Below are positions 29,026-37,779 of a stretch of DNA of 64,000 nucleotides, one piece after another. Numbering within the stretch: position 1 is the first letter of the stretch; every line of letters starts with the position of its first letter. The stretch covers positions 496,001-560,000 of the forward strand of contig NZ_CP049257.1 of NCBI RefSeq assembly GCF_011046535.1, in the 5' to 3' direction. The notes below the pieces were generated by a model. The model did no database searches, was not told where the DNA came from, and was given only the letters and a program-made list of their open reading frames with translations. The DNA is from Nocardioides anomalus (GTDB lineage: Bacteria; Actinomycetota; Actinomycetes; Propionibacteriales; Nocardioidaceae). Made by a program: the position numbers and the translations under genes.

Positions 29026-30353
29026 GAGCGCACCCCGGACCACCGGAGCCGGACCCGGCGGCGCAGTCCACCGCTCTCCGACGCCGCTCCGGCGAGGAGC
29101 AGGAGCACCGCCCCCAGGGCGGCCCACACGCCGGTGCTGACACGGAACGGCGGGTCGGTGAGCGGCCGGGCGGCCGGGGACGGCTGCGGGGTGTCGCTCA
29201 CGACAGAGCCGCCGGGCCGGACCTCGGCGGCGGCGAGCAGGATGCCGCTCACCTCGTCGGCGTCGGGCGCCGCCGGCGGGGGCTCGGTCGGCGGGGTCGA
29301 GGGTGGCGTGGTCGGCGTGGTCGGCGCGGTCGGGGCGTCTCCCGGGGTGGAGGTGGGGACGGCGGCGCCGCGCGTCGGGCCGCCCGTCGGCGAGGCGGAC
29401 GGCGAGCCCGTGGTCGGTCGCCCCCCGTCCCCGGGATCGGGATCGGGATCGCCGGACGGCGAACCGGAAGGTCCCCGGGTCGGCCCGGCGGCGCCGGGAC
29501 CGTCTCCCCCGGTCCCCGGCGGGGTCGACGCAGACGCGGTGGCGCTCGGGGCCGGTCCGACCTGGAGCGCCACCTGGCCCCAGCCGAAGGAGCCATCGGA
29601 GGCGCGCTCGACGCCCACCGTGGCGACGTACGTCCCGCCGACCGCACCGGCGGGGAAGGTGTACGTCGGCGCCGCCTCGGCGGACGCGGTGCCGCCCGGA
29701 AGCTGCCAGTCGTAGGCGAGCCCGGCCCCCGCAGGAGCGGCGGTGAGCGTGAAGCTGCGACCCGCGTCGCCCACCGGCGTCGCGGTCACGTCGACGTCGA
29801 GGATGTCGCCGGTGGTGTGTGCGCGTACCAGCAGCGCCCCGCCGTCCTGGCTGTTGAGCCGCCCCTGGTCGGGGCCCGGGGAGCCGTTGTCGTCGTCGGA
29901 CTCGCGCTGGGGCCGGACGTAGCTGAAGACGCGCTCGCGACCCTCGGGCTCGCTGGAGTAGAACGCCGGGAGGAGCCCGCCCTGGAAGCCGTTGGAGCCC
30001 GGGGCGCCGAGCTCCTGCGTTGTCAGCAGGTGCCGGGCGTAGCGGTCCGGCGGCGGCGCGACCACCTCGACGTACCGCACCTGCCCAGGGTCCACCGCGA
30101 GCCCGACCAGCCGACCGATCGAGGATCCGCGCTCGACGATGGTGTCCACACCGCCGAGGACGGGGTACGACGTGCGCGGCACGTCGGCGTTCCCGATGAC
30201 CTCGGCGGCGTAGAAGTACGACGTGCTGGTCACCTGGTCGCCGGCCACGACCTGGACGACCACGCACGGCCCGGGCTGCGGGCAGCTCGGCACGGTGACG
30301 CCGGCCAGCGCCGGCGCCGGGGCGAGCAGCGCCGAAGCGGGCGCCGCCAGCAC
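29022..30353 (-). CDS. Membrane-anchored extracellular protein with PKD/Ig-like domain and Pro/Thr-rich stalk
   Basis: 443 residues. There is a short signal (SALLAPAPALAG) and a globular exported part of ~170 residues (CVVVQVVAGDQVTSTSYFYAAEVIG). A PKD/Ig-like domain follows (AGAGLAYDWQLPGGTASAEAAPTYTFPAGAVGGTYVATV), then a ~130-residue Pro/Thr/Ser/Gly stalk, a C-terminal TM helix (GVWAALGAVLLLLAGA) and a basic stop-transfer RRRVRLR. The N-terminus is uncertain: no better start codon precedes the GTG at 30353. It lies between the binding-protein gene and the ExbB-like gene (4-nt overlap), so it is a candidate envelope component of that transporter. Confidence 0.75.
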   Translation of the reverse strand: MLAAPASALLAPAPALAGVTVPSCPQPGPCVVVQVVAGDQVTSTSYFYAAEVIGNADVPRTSYPVLGGVDTIVERGSSIGRLVGLAVDPGQVRYVEVVAPPPDRYARHLLTTQELGAPGSNGFQGGLLPAFYSSEPEGRERVFSYVRPQRESDDDNGSPGPDQGRLNSQDGGALLVRAHTTGDILDVDVTATPVGDAGRSFTLTAAPAGAGLAYDWQLPGGTASAEAAPTYTFPAGAVGGTYVATVGVERASDGSFGWGQVALQVGPAPSATASASTPPGTGGDGPGAAGPTRGPSGSPSGDPDPDPGDGGRPTTGSPSASPTGGPTRGAAVPTSTPGDAPTAPTTPTTPPSTPPTEPPPAAPDADEVSGILLAAAEVRPGGSVVSDTPQPSPAARPLTDPPFRVSTGVWAALGAVLLLLAGAASESGGLRRRVRLRWSGVRS

Positions 30354-30394
30354 CGACGCCAGCAGCGCCCGCCCGAGCAGACCGAGGGTGGGGC

Positions 30395-32089
30395 TCAGGA
30401 CACCTTCACCGTCACCGTCTTGGAAGTGGCGGGCAGCAGCTTCGCGCCGTCCTTGTACAGCACCTGGAACCGCCAGGTCCCGGCCGGCAGCGAGGTCGTG
30501 AAGCTGAAGGCGGCCTTGCCGTCCTTCACCTTGAGCCTGCCGACCTTCTTGAGCTTCTGGCCCTTCTTGGCGGCGTACACCGTCACCTTGGCCTTGCCGC
30601 TGGTCGGCTTCGGCTTCAGGTCACCGGTCACCTTCACCCGCGGGCCCTTGAGGTCGACGACCTTGCGCAGCGCGACGCCGCTCGCGGTCCCGACCGGGGA
30701 CGAGGCCGGGGCCAGCAGGTCGCCGAACGGGGGGTTCAGGTTGGGCAGCTCGACCTTGCTGTTCTCTGCGGTGCCGACCCGGTAGACCTTGCCCGGCCTC
30801 ACCCGGTACTTCATGGAGAACGCCCCGGTGGCGTCGGTCGTCGCCTGCTTGACCGTCTTCGGCACCGACAACGGCGAGGACCCCGAGAACTCCTGCAGGC
30901 TCACCGTGACCCCGCCGAGGGCCGGGTAGCCGGGCACGGCGTTCGCCAACGTCCCGGTGATCGTCGTCTTCCTGCCGGCCTTGAACGACGTGCTGGCGAA
31001 GCTCGCGCTCAGCTGCGGCGAGGCCGACGGGACGAACGCCGCGTCGCCGTCCGAGGCCAGGTGCGCACCGATCGCGCTCTGGGTGGCCGGCGAGGTCAGG
31101 AAGTCGAGGAACAGCTTGGCCGCGACCGGGTCGGTCTTGGTCGTGGACGGGTCCGCGAACTTGGCCGGATTCACCGCGTAGGCGTGGAAGACGTTGATGA
31201 GGGCGTCGCGCCCACCGCGCGCGCCGGAAGAGTTGTCGCGGGTCACGATCTTCAGGTTCTGGGCCTGGCCGGTGGAGCGCAGGTACTTGTAGGTGCCGCG
31301 GTCGGTGAAGACGTAGCACTTGCCGCTGGGGTTGGTGGCCGTGCTGCAGGTGTTGGCGATGTTGACGTTCGTAGCCTGACTGCCCGCGTTGCCGGTGTGG
31401 TACCAGGTCGGGAACGGCGCCCCGTCGGGGTCGGGGGTGGTGTCGTCCGGGCTCGTGCACTGGGTGCTGGGGCTGGCCGGGTCCTTGGGGCGCGTGCCGC
31501 CGCCCGCGGGCGCGCCGACCGCGCAGGTCGCCACCCCGCTGGTCAGGGCCCACAGCGCGCGCTCCTGCACAGCCGTGCCCGGTGTACCGCCACGGGAGAC
31601 GAAGTCGGCCTTGCCGGCCGCACCGGCGGCGGCGACCTTCTCGAACGCCGCGACGATGTCGTTCGGCGCGGACGCCGCGACTCCCGCCGGGTCGTCGTTG
31701 GGGCCGAGCAGGACGTAGTCGCCCCAGAAGACGAGGCGACCGTACGGCTCGAGGGAGTAGCCGTCGGCGACGAACTGGTTCTCGATCGAGGCCGCGTGCA
31801 CGATCGCCGCGGCGGCCAGTCCGTTGCGGGCGTCGGTCAGCGCGGCACCGGTGCCCTTGGCGATGTACTGCAGGTCGTACTGCGGGTAGGCCGCCTCGAA
31901 GCGCGGCTCGATCACCGAGGCGACCAGGTTGGAGTCGGAGACGTCGCTGGTGCCGATGACGACGAACGGCGTGGCGGCGTGCGCGGCCGGGGCGGGCAGC
32001 ACGACGAGGGCGGCGCCCAGGGCGAGCGCGGAGCCGGCCAGGACCGACCGGCGCCCGCTACGACGAGAGAGTGCGGACATGGGACGCAT
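30395..32089 (-). CDS. TupA-like oxyanion-binding protein with C-terminal Ig-like region
   Basis: About 564 residues. The N-terminus (RRSGRRSVLAGSALALGAAL, cut after AHA) looks like a Tat signal and has no lipobox Cys. Residues ~40-370 match the tungstate/phosphate-type binding fold: VVIGTSDVSDSNLV, YIAKGTGAALTDARNG, IVHAASIENQFVADGY, VLLGPNDDPAGV and FVSRGGTPGTAVQERALWAL. The last ~190 residues are Ig-like repeats (KTTITGTLANAVPG, GKAKVTVYAAKKGQKLKK), an unusual tail for a transporter binding protein. First gene of the seven-gene operon. The ATG at 32089 was chosen for its -10 box (32100-32105); 32080 is an alternative. Confidence 0.8.
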   Translation of the reverse strand: MRPMSALSRRSGRRSVLAGSALALGAALVVLPAPAAHAATPFVVIGTSDVSDSNLVASVIEPRFEAAYPQYDLQYIAKGTGAALTDARNGLAAAAIVHAASIENQFVADGYSLEPYGRLVFWGDYVLLGPNDDPAGVAASAPNDIVAAFEKVAAAGAAGKADFVSRGGTPGTAVQERALWALTSGVATCAVGAPAGGGTRPKDPASPSTQCTSPDDTTPDPDGAPFPTWYHTGNAGSQATNVNIANTCSTATNPSGKCYVFTDRGTYKYLRSTGQAQNLKIVTRDNSSGARGGRDALINVFHAYAVNPAKFADPSTTKTDPVAAKLFLDFLTSPATQSAIGAHLASDGDAAFVPSASPQLSASFASTSFKAGRKTTITGTLANAVPGYPALGGVTVSLQEFSGSSPLSVPKTVKQATTDATGAFSMKYRVRPGKVYRVGTAENSKVELPNLNPPFGDLLAPASSPVGTASGVALRKVVDLKGPRVKVTGDLKPKPTSGKAKVTVYAAKKGQKLKKVGRLKVKDGKAAFSFTTSLPAGTWRFQVLYKDGAKLLPATSKTVTVKVS

Positions 32090-32100
32090 CAGATCACAGA

Positions 32101-32118
32101 ACCTAGACATTACCTAGA
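32101..32118. promoter_or_regulatory. Direct repeat ACCTAGA-N4-ACCTAGA over the oxyanion operon promoter
   Basis: Two identical 7-mers with an 11-bp period. On the minus strand the proximal copy overlaps the -10-like TAGGTT, so a regulator bound here would block transcription. The HTH-TOBE protein is the obvious candidate. Confidence 0.45.
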
Positions 32119-32216
32119 GATGACGCCCGGCCCTTCCGCGACGGCTCGCTGCCCACCGCTGTCGGCGCGCGGGTCTAGGGTCGAGGGACTCGCATCGTCG
32201 GTCTCGGGAGCTCGCT

Positions 32217-33827
32217 GTGACGGTCCACCTCTCCACCCTCCGCACCTCGTCCGTCCTCCGCGCCGTCGGCGCGGCCGCCCTCGCGGCGTCCCTCGCGGGC
32301 GCCGTGCTGGCCGCGCCGCCCGGCGCCTCGGCGCGCGCCGACGTCTCGCCGCCGTCGGGGGAGGCGCCCGAGCCGGGGGCGGAGGTCGGGTCGGTGCCGG
32401 CAGTGGCGTGGCAGGGGTGTCGCGACTCGGTGCCGGGGGCGCCGAAGGCGCTGCAGTGCGCGACCTACCAGGTGCCGCTGGACTACCGGAACCCGGCGGC
32501 GGGCACGGCCACCATCGCACTCGACCGGCTGCCGGCCACGGGGCCGGACCGGATCGGGTCGCTCTTCCTCAACCCGGGTGGTCCGGGCGGGTCGGGCGTC
32601 GACTTCGTGGCCGGGGTGGGCGGGTCGCCGACCTTCAAGGCGCTGCGCGAGCACTTCGACCTCGTCGGGTTCGACCCGCGCGGGACCAACCGCAGCACGC
32701 CGGGCATCGCCTGCGAGGCGCCGGCCAAGACCGTGCGCCGCCTCGACGCGGCCCAGGGCGCGCCGAAGGTGACCCGGGCCTCGGTGCGCCGAGCGTTGCG
32801 CACCGGTGCGGCGTACGCCGAGAGCTGTCGCTCCGCGAGCGGCGACCTGGTGGACCTCACCGGCACGGAGTACGCCGTGCGCGACCTCGACCGGCTGCGC
32901 GCCGCGGTGGGCGATCCCAAGCTGAGCTACCTCGGCTTCTCCTACGGCACGTTCCTGGGCACGGTCTACGCCGACCTCTACCCCTCCCGGGTGCGCGCGG
33001 TGACGCTGGACGGCTCGGTCGACCCCCAGCAGTACGGCGACGACTTCCTCGCGCTGCTCAAGCTCAACGCGAAGGCCAGCGAGCGCTCCACCGACGCGTT
33101 CCTGGCCTGGTGCTCCCGGCGGGCGCAGGCGTGCGGGTTCGGCGCCGGTGACGCCGAGGGGGCGGTCGACGCCCTCATCCGCCGCCTCGACCGCAAGCCC
33201 CTGGTGAGCGGCCAGGGCAAGCGGCGGGCCGTGACCAACGGCTACACGGTGGCCGAGCTGCTCTACCTCCAGACCGGCAGCGGTCGCGGCGCCTGGAAGG
33301 ACACCGGTCAGCTGCTGGCCGGCATCGCCGCGGGCCGACAGACGATCAGCAACGCCGACCTCATCGGTGCCGGCGGCGCGACCAACATCGCCATCGAGTG
33401 CACCGACTCCGCCGGCGGGGTGGCGCCGGCCGGCTTCAAGGCCTACGCCGACAAGATCGAGCGCATCGCCCCGCGCCTCGGCCCCGCGCTGGTCCTCGGG
33501 CCGCCGATCTACGACGGCGCCAACGGCGCCACCTGCGCCCGCTGGCCGAACCTCGACCCGCCCAGCGACTGGCGCGGCGACGACCACGCCCAGGGCTCGG
33601 CGCCGATCCTGGTCGTGGGCTCGCAGGGTGACCCCTCCACGCCGTACCCGGGTGCGGTCGCGCTGGCCGACACACTGGACAACGCGGTGCTGCTCACGGA
33701 GAAGAGCGGCCCGAGCTCCACGCACACGTCGTACTTCTACAACGCCTGCATCCGCCGCCACGTCGACGCCTACCTGGTCGGCCTGGGGCTGCCGGCCGAG
33801 GGCACGACGTGCCGCGAGGAGCAGTAG
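32217..33827 (+). CDS. Secreted alpha/beta-hydrolase of the tripeptidyl aminopeptidase (TAP/SlpD) family
   Basis: A 536-residue exported peptidase. The signal peptide ends near PPGASARADV. The catalytic core has the oxyanion segment LNPGGPGGSGVD, nucleophile GFSYGTFLG, the acid in VVGSQGDPSTPYPGA and the histidine in SSTHTSYF. The TAP-type C-terminal lid is included. Expected to release N-terminal tripeptides or act as a proline-type aminopeptidase outside the cell. GTG start with GGGAG 6 nt upstream. Divergent from the oxyanion operon. Confidence 0.88.
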   Translation: MTVHLSTLRTSSVLRAVGAAALAASLAGAVLAAPPGASARADVSPPSGEAPEPGAEVGSVPAVAWQGCRDSVPGAPKALQCATYQVPLDYRNPAAGTATIALDRLPATGPDRIGSLFLNPGGPGGSGVDFVAGVGGSPTFKALREHFDLVGFDPRGTNRSTPGIACEAPAKTVRRLDAAQGAPKVTRASVRRALRTGAAYAESCRSASGDLVDLTGTEYAVRDLDRLRAAVGDPKLSYLGFSYGTFLGTVYADLYPSRVRAVTLDGSVDPQQYGDDFLALLKLNAKASERSTDAFLAWCSRRAQACGFGAGDAEGAVDALIRRLDRKPLVSGQGKRRAVTNGYTVAELLYLQTGSGRGAWKDTGQLLAGIAAGRQTISNADLIGAGGATNIAIECTDSAGGVAPAGFKAYADKIERIAPRLGPALVLGPPIYDGANGATCARWPNLDPPSDWRGDDHAQGSAPILVVGSQGDPSTPYPGAVALADTLDNAVLLTEKSGPSSTHTSYFYNACIRRHVDAYLVGLGLPAEGTTCREEQ

Positions 33828-33955
33828 GGACTGCTGCGCGGGGCCGTCGTTGAAGATGACTCTTACGGGCTATTCACGAGGTGCGCCTCACCGGGAAGGG
33901 TGGTCGGTCGGGCCTCGTGCCCGTCTCCCTCCCCCTCTCCTCCGAAGGAACACCC

Positions 33956-34969
33956 GTGCGCCCTCTGCTCACCCGACCCGCGGTCGGCCTCGGGAGCCTG
34001 GCCCTGGCGGCGTCCGTGCTGCTCGTCGCGGCCGACCCCGCCCACGCCGCTCCCGCCGACACGACGTTGACGGTCTCCGTCGTCGACCAGTACGGCCGTC
34101 CCACGGCCGGGGTCGTGACGACCTTCGGGCAGGACGGCACGCCTTACGTCGAGACTCCACTCGCGGTCAGGACGGACCACGTCTTCTCGGTCCCCAGCGG
34201 CGCCGGCTACTCGTTCTCGTCGGTCACGCCGTGGTCGGGCTCGGACTGCCTCGGCATCGCCAACTGCCCGGCCGCGGGCCAGCCGTCGGGGTTCACGCCG
34301 GTGGTGACCGTGCCGGTCGACACGCCCACGGCGTACACGATCCACGTCACCGTCCCGACGATCACCGGCTCCACCGCCGTCGGCTCACCGCTGTCCATCC
34401 AGATCCCCGAGAGCCTGCAGCGGTTCAACGCGGCCTTCCCCACGGCCCCGCCACCGTTCACCGGCCTGTCCACGACGAACCCGACGCAGTGGAAGCGCGG
34501 TGCCGCGGCCATCCCCGGCGCCACGACCAACCCGACCTACACGACCGTGGCTGCCGACGCCGGGCAGCCGGTCGCCGCCGTGCTCAGCCCGTCGGCCGCG
34601 CAGTCCGCGATCTTCAGTGCCGCCGCCGCCGGCTACACCGTGCCGCCGTTCACCACGAACGCCGTCGCCGTGGACCCGGGGTCCGCCCAGACCAAGACCA
34701 AGGTCAAGCTGGCCCAGCACGTGCGGGTCGGGCAGAAGGTCACGATGACGATCAAGGTCAAGGCCACCGGAGGTTCGACGCCGGACGGCAAGGTGACCGT
34801 GCGCATCGGCACGTTCAAGGCCGCCAAGAAGCTCGACGAGGACGGCGAGGCGCTGATCAACCTGCCGCGCCTCGAGGCGGGGACCTACAAGGTCCTGGCG
34901 AAGTACTCCGGCTCGGAGGGCTTCGAGAAGTCCAAGGCCAGGAAGATCACCCTCACCGTGAAGAAGTAG
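33956..34969 (+). CDS. Secreted Ig-like repeat protein
   Basis: 337 residues from a GTG chosen for the AAGGA at 33945-33949 and a clean signal peptide (RPLLTRPAVGLGSLALAASVLLVAADPAHAAP). The mature protein begins with a carboxypeptidase-regulatory-like strand set (TLTVSVVDQYGRPTAGVVTTF). The C-terminal ~90 residues are a bacterial Ig-like domain (KTKVKLAQHVRVGQKVTMTIKVKATGG, TPDGKVTVRIGTFKAAKKL, YSGSEGFEKSKARKITLTV). Likely an extracellular or wall-associated protein; no anchor is visible. Confidence 0.75.
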   Translation: MRPLLTRPAVGLGSLALAASVLLVAADPAHAAPADTTLTVSVVDQYGRPTAGVVTTFGQDGTPYVETPLAVRTDHVFSVPSGAGYSFSSVTPWSGSDCLGIANCPAAGQPSGFTPVVTVPVDTPTAYTIHVTVPTITGSTAVGSPLSIQIPESLQRFNAAFPTAPPPFTGLSTTNPTQWKRGAAAIPGATTNPTYTTVAADAGQPVAAVLSPSAAQSAIFSAAAAGYTVPPFTTNAVAVDPGSAQTKTKVKLAQHVRVGQKVTMTIKVKATGGSTPDGKVTVRIGTFKAAKKLDEDGEALINLPRLEAGTYKVLAKYSGSEGFEKSKARKITLTVKK

Positions 34970-34970
34970 C

Positions 34971-35013
34971 GACCGTCCCGGGGCCGTCCACGACGGACGG
35001 CCTCCGGACGGTC
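34971..35013 (+). terminator. Double-stem hairpin terminator
   Basis: Begins one base after the upstream stop codon. Outer stem GACCGTCC/GGACGGTC and inner stem GGCCGTCC/GGACGGCC are both perfect, with a 5-nt loop. Confidence 0.75.
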
Positions 35014-35059
35014 CCGAACGGCCGTGCGCGTGGGCGCCGGCATCGGTGAGGATGTGCCT

Positions 35060-36637
35060 GTGCTGGGCCTGGAGATCGTCGTCCTGCTCGGGGTCGCGCT
35101 GGTGGCCTGCGGAGCGGCGGCGCGGCGCTACCCGATCGCGCCGGCGATCCTGCTGGTGCTGGTCGGGGTGCTGGTGGGGTTCGTGCCCCGGCTGCAGGAC
35201 GCCCAGCTGCCGCCCGAGGTGGTGCTGCTGCTGTTCCTGCCGGCGCTGCTGTACTGGGAGAGCCTGACCACCTCGCTGCGCGAGATCCGCAACAACCTGC
35301 GGGTGGTGGTGCTCAGCAGCACGGTGCTGGTCTTCGTCACGGCGGCGGCCGTGGCCGTGGTGGCGCACTGGGTCGGGCTGGGCTGGGGTCCGGCGTGGGT
35401 GATGGGCGCGGCGCTGGCGCCGACCGACGCCACCGCCGTGGGCGTGCTCGCGCGCGACCTGCCGCGGCGCACGGTGACGGTGCTGCGCGCCGAGAGCCTG
35501 GTCAACGACGGCACGGCGCTGGTGCTCTACGGCCTGGCCGTGGGCGTCACGGTGGGCGAGGAGCACCTCACCGGGCTGCACGTCAGCTGGCTGCTCGTGC
35601 TGTCGTACGGCGGGGGCGTGCTGGCCGGCGGCGTCATCGGCCTGGTCAGCTGGCAGCTGCGCAGCCGCATGGACGACCCGATGCTCGAGGGGATCGCCAT
35701 GCTGGTGACGCCGTTCGCGGCGTTCCTGCTGGCCGACTCCATCGAGGCCTCCGGCGTGCTGGCCGTGGTCTCGTGCGGGCTGTTCATGAGCCAGGTGACG
35801 CCGCGCATCACCGCGGCCGCGACCCGGCAGCTGATCATGCCGTTCTGGGCGCTCTCGACGACGGTCCTGAGCAGCTCGCTGTTCGTGCTCGTCGGGCTGT
35901 CCGCGCAGGCCGCGTTCCGGGACCTGAGCAGCACCTCGATGCTCAAGGCGCTGGTCGACACGGTGATCGTGACCGCGGTGGTGATCGGCGTGCGCTGGGC
36001 GTGGCTCTACACCACGCCGTACCTCATCCGGATGGTCGACCGGCGCCCCCAGCAGCGCGAACGGCGGGTGGGCGCGCGCCAGCGGACGGTGAACGCCCTG
36101 GTCGGATTCCGCGGCGCGGTGTCGCTGGCCGCCGTGCTCGCGGTGCCCGAGACCCTGGACTCCGGCGCACCCTTCCCCGACCGCGACCTCATCGTGCTCA
36201 TCACCTGCGGCGTGATCCTGCTGACCCTGCTGCAGGCGCTGTTCCTGCCGGCGGTGGTCCGGTTCGCGCGACTGCCCCCGGACACCTCGGTGGCCGAGGA
36301 GGAGCAGCTGGCCGAGTGCTACACGCTCGAGGCCGCCATCGGCGCACTCGACGAGACCGCGGCCGAGCTGGGCAGCGGGGAGCGGGTCGTCGAGCGGGTG
36401 CGCCACGAGCTGGAGAAGCAGCACGCCCTGCTGCGGGCCGGCGGCGACGACGGCGACCCGGTGGTCGTGCACGACGACCAGTACACGAGCCTCTCCCTCG
36501 CCCTCATCGCCCGCCGCCGCGAGGCGCTGCTCGAGCTGCGCGACGCCCAGCGCATCGACGACATCGTGCTGCGCCGCGTCGAGTCCCGCCTGGACATCGA
36601 GGAGGTCCGCTTCTCCCGCGGCAGCCCGACCGAGTGA
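35060..36637 (+). CDS. Na+/H+ antiporter (CPA1 family)
   Basis: 525 residues with about 12 membrane spans followed by a ~120-residue cytoplasmic tail. Family motifs include FLPALLYWESL, GAALAPTDATAVGVLARDLP (the cation-binding N/TD region), ESLVNDGTALVLY and FRGAVSLAAVLAVPETL. It exports Na+ in exchange for protons at the plasma membrane. The GTG at 35060 was chosen because GAGGA (35048-35052) lies 7 nt upstream; in-frame GTGs exist earlier. The tail is charged and probably regulatory. Confidence 0.88.
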   Translation: MLGLEIVVLLGVALVACGAAARRYPIAPAILLVLVGVLVGFVPRLQDAQLPPEVVLLLFLPALLYWESLTTSLREIRNNLRVVVLSSTVLVFVTAAAVAVVAHWVGLGWGPAWVMGAALAPTDATAVGVLARDLPRRTVTVLRAESLVNDGTALVLYGLAVGVTVGEEHLTGLHVSWLLVLSYGGGVLAGGVIGLVSWQLRSRMDDPMLEGIAMLVTPFAAFLLADSIEASGVLAVVSCGLFMSQVTPRITAAATRQLIMPFWALSTTVLSSSLFVLVGLSAQAAFRDLSSTSMLKALVDTVIVTAVVIGVRWAWLYTTPYLIRMVDRRPQQRERRVGARQRTVNALVGFRGAVSLAAVLAVPETLDSGAPFPDRDLIVLITCGVILLTLLQALFLPAVVRFARLPPDTSVAEEEQLAECYTLEAAIGALDETAAELGSGERVVERVRHELEKQHALLRAGGDDGDPVVVHDDQYTSLSLALIARRREALLELRDAQRIDDIVLRRVESRLDIEEVRFSRGSPTE

Positions 36638-36641
36638 GGGC

Positions 36642-37739
36642 TCAGGGGAGATCGAGGTCCGCTACGCCGAGCAGCCCGGCCGCCCGCTCGGCCGCCTCCG
36701 CCAGCGAGGCGCGCGGGACCGGCGCGGTGTCGTCGAGCCAGGTGACGGCGAGCGCGTGCTTCCGCGTCGTCCACGTGCCCCGCACGACGCCGCCGGCGAC
36801 CACGAGGTGGGCCTTGCGGGTCACCGCCTCCCGCAGCCCGGGAGGCGTGACCGCGGTGTCCTTGGTGCCCGGCCCCATCACCCACGCGTCGTGGCCCGGC
36901 AGCAGCACGACCGCCTCCGACGGCTCGGCCCGGCGCAGGTCGTCGAGGTCGTCCGCCGCCACCAGGGCCTGCGTCCCGTCCACGTCCACGCGCGCCAGCG
37001 GCAGCGCGTCGAGCCAGCGGTCGAGCCGCCGCCGTCCCGCGCTGAGGCCGGCGCCGAGCCAGTACTGCACGTGCTCGCGCGTGGTCGGCCCGTAGGCGCG
37101 CACGTAGGCCAGGACCGCCCGCGGCCCCGCCTCCTCGAGGTCCGGCAGACCGGGCCAGTGCGGGTTGGCGTCGAGCCTGCGGAAACTCGCCCGCCCGTCG
37201 CGTGGCGGCCCGAACTCCACGTCGCCCTGCCAGGTCAGCGGCTTGACGAGCGTGCCGGCGCCGTCGGCGAAGACCGGCGCCAGGTGGCGGTACGCCGGCC
37301 GGGCGGTGATCGCCGCGCCCAGCTCGGCCAGGGTGAGCGGCCCGTCGTCGAGCGCCTCGCGCACCGCCGCCCGGAAGGCTGGCCAGTCCCGCGCCGACAG
37401 GCGGTAGTGCTCCACCCAGCTCGCCCGCTCCCACTGCCGGCCCGCGCACCGCAGGGCCAGCAGGTCCGCGCCGTCCACCGGCGACAGGTGGTGCACCGCG
37501 CCGCGGAACGCGAAGACCTCGATCACCTCACCCGCCGCGTGCGCGCGGGCCAGGTCGCCCGGCGTGGAGTCGCGCATCCGGGTCCGCACTGCCAGCTCGG
37601 CCGATGCCGCGTCCGTGGACAGCACCGCGCCGAGTCGCCGCACGACCTCGCCGATCCCCGCCCCGCCGACCGGGCTCAGCAGGTGGCGGTCCAGCCGCCA
37701 GGCCAGCGCCTGCGGCCAGCTCACCTCGGGTGCGCTCAT
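36642..37739 (-). CDS. Winged-helix DNA-binding protein, AlkZ/YcaQ-like DNA glycosylase family
   Basis: 365 residues of the HTH_42 (AlkZ/YcaQ) family, DNA glycosylases that remove bulky alkylated bases or unhook interstrand crosslinks. Visible features are RGAVHHLSPVDGADL in the N-terminal half, GPTTREHVQYWLGAGLSAGRRRLDRWLDAL containing the catalytic Q-x-W region, and LPGHDAWVMGPGTKDTAV followed by VVAGGVVRGTW in the C-terminal lobe. It converges with the antiporter gene, with only 4 nt between stops. Confidence 0.82.
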   Translation of the reverse strand: MSAPEVSWPQALAWRLDRHLLSPVGGAGIGEVVRRLGAVLSTDAASAELAVRTRMRDSTPGDLARAHAAGEVIEVFAFRGAVHHLSPVDGADLLALRCAGRQWERASWVEHYRLSARDWPAFRAAVREALDDGPLTLAELGAAITARPAYRHLAPVFADGAGTLVKPLTWQGDVEFGPPRDGRASFRRLDANPHWPGLPDLEEAGPRAVLAYVRAYGPTTREHVQYWLGAGLSAGRRRLDRWLDALPLARVDVDGTQALVAADDLDDLRRAEPSEAVVLLPGHDAWVMGPGTKDTAVTPPGLREAVTRKAHLVVAGGVVRGTWTTRKHALAVTWLDDTAPVPRASLAEAAERAAGLLGVADLDLP

Positions 37740-37779
37740 GGCGGCAGCATCGCGCAGGTTCCGGACGAGCCGCGTCCGC

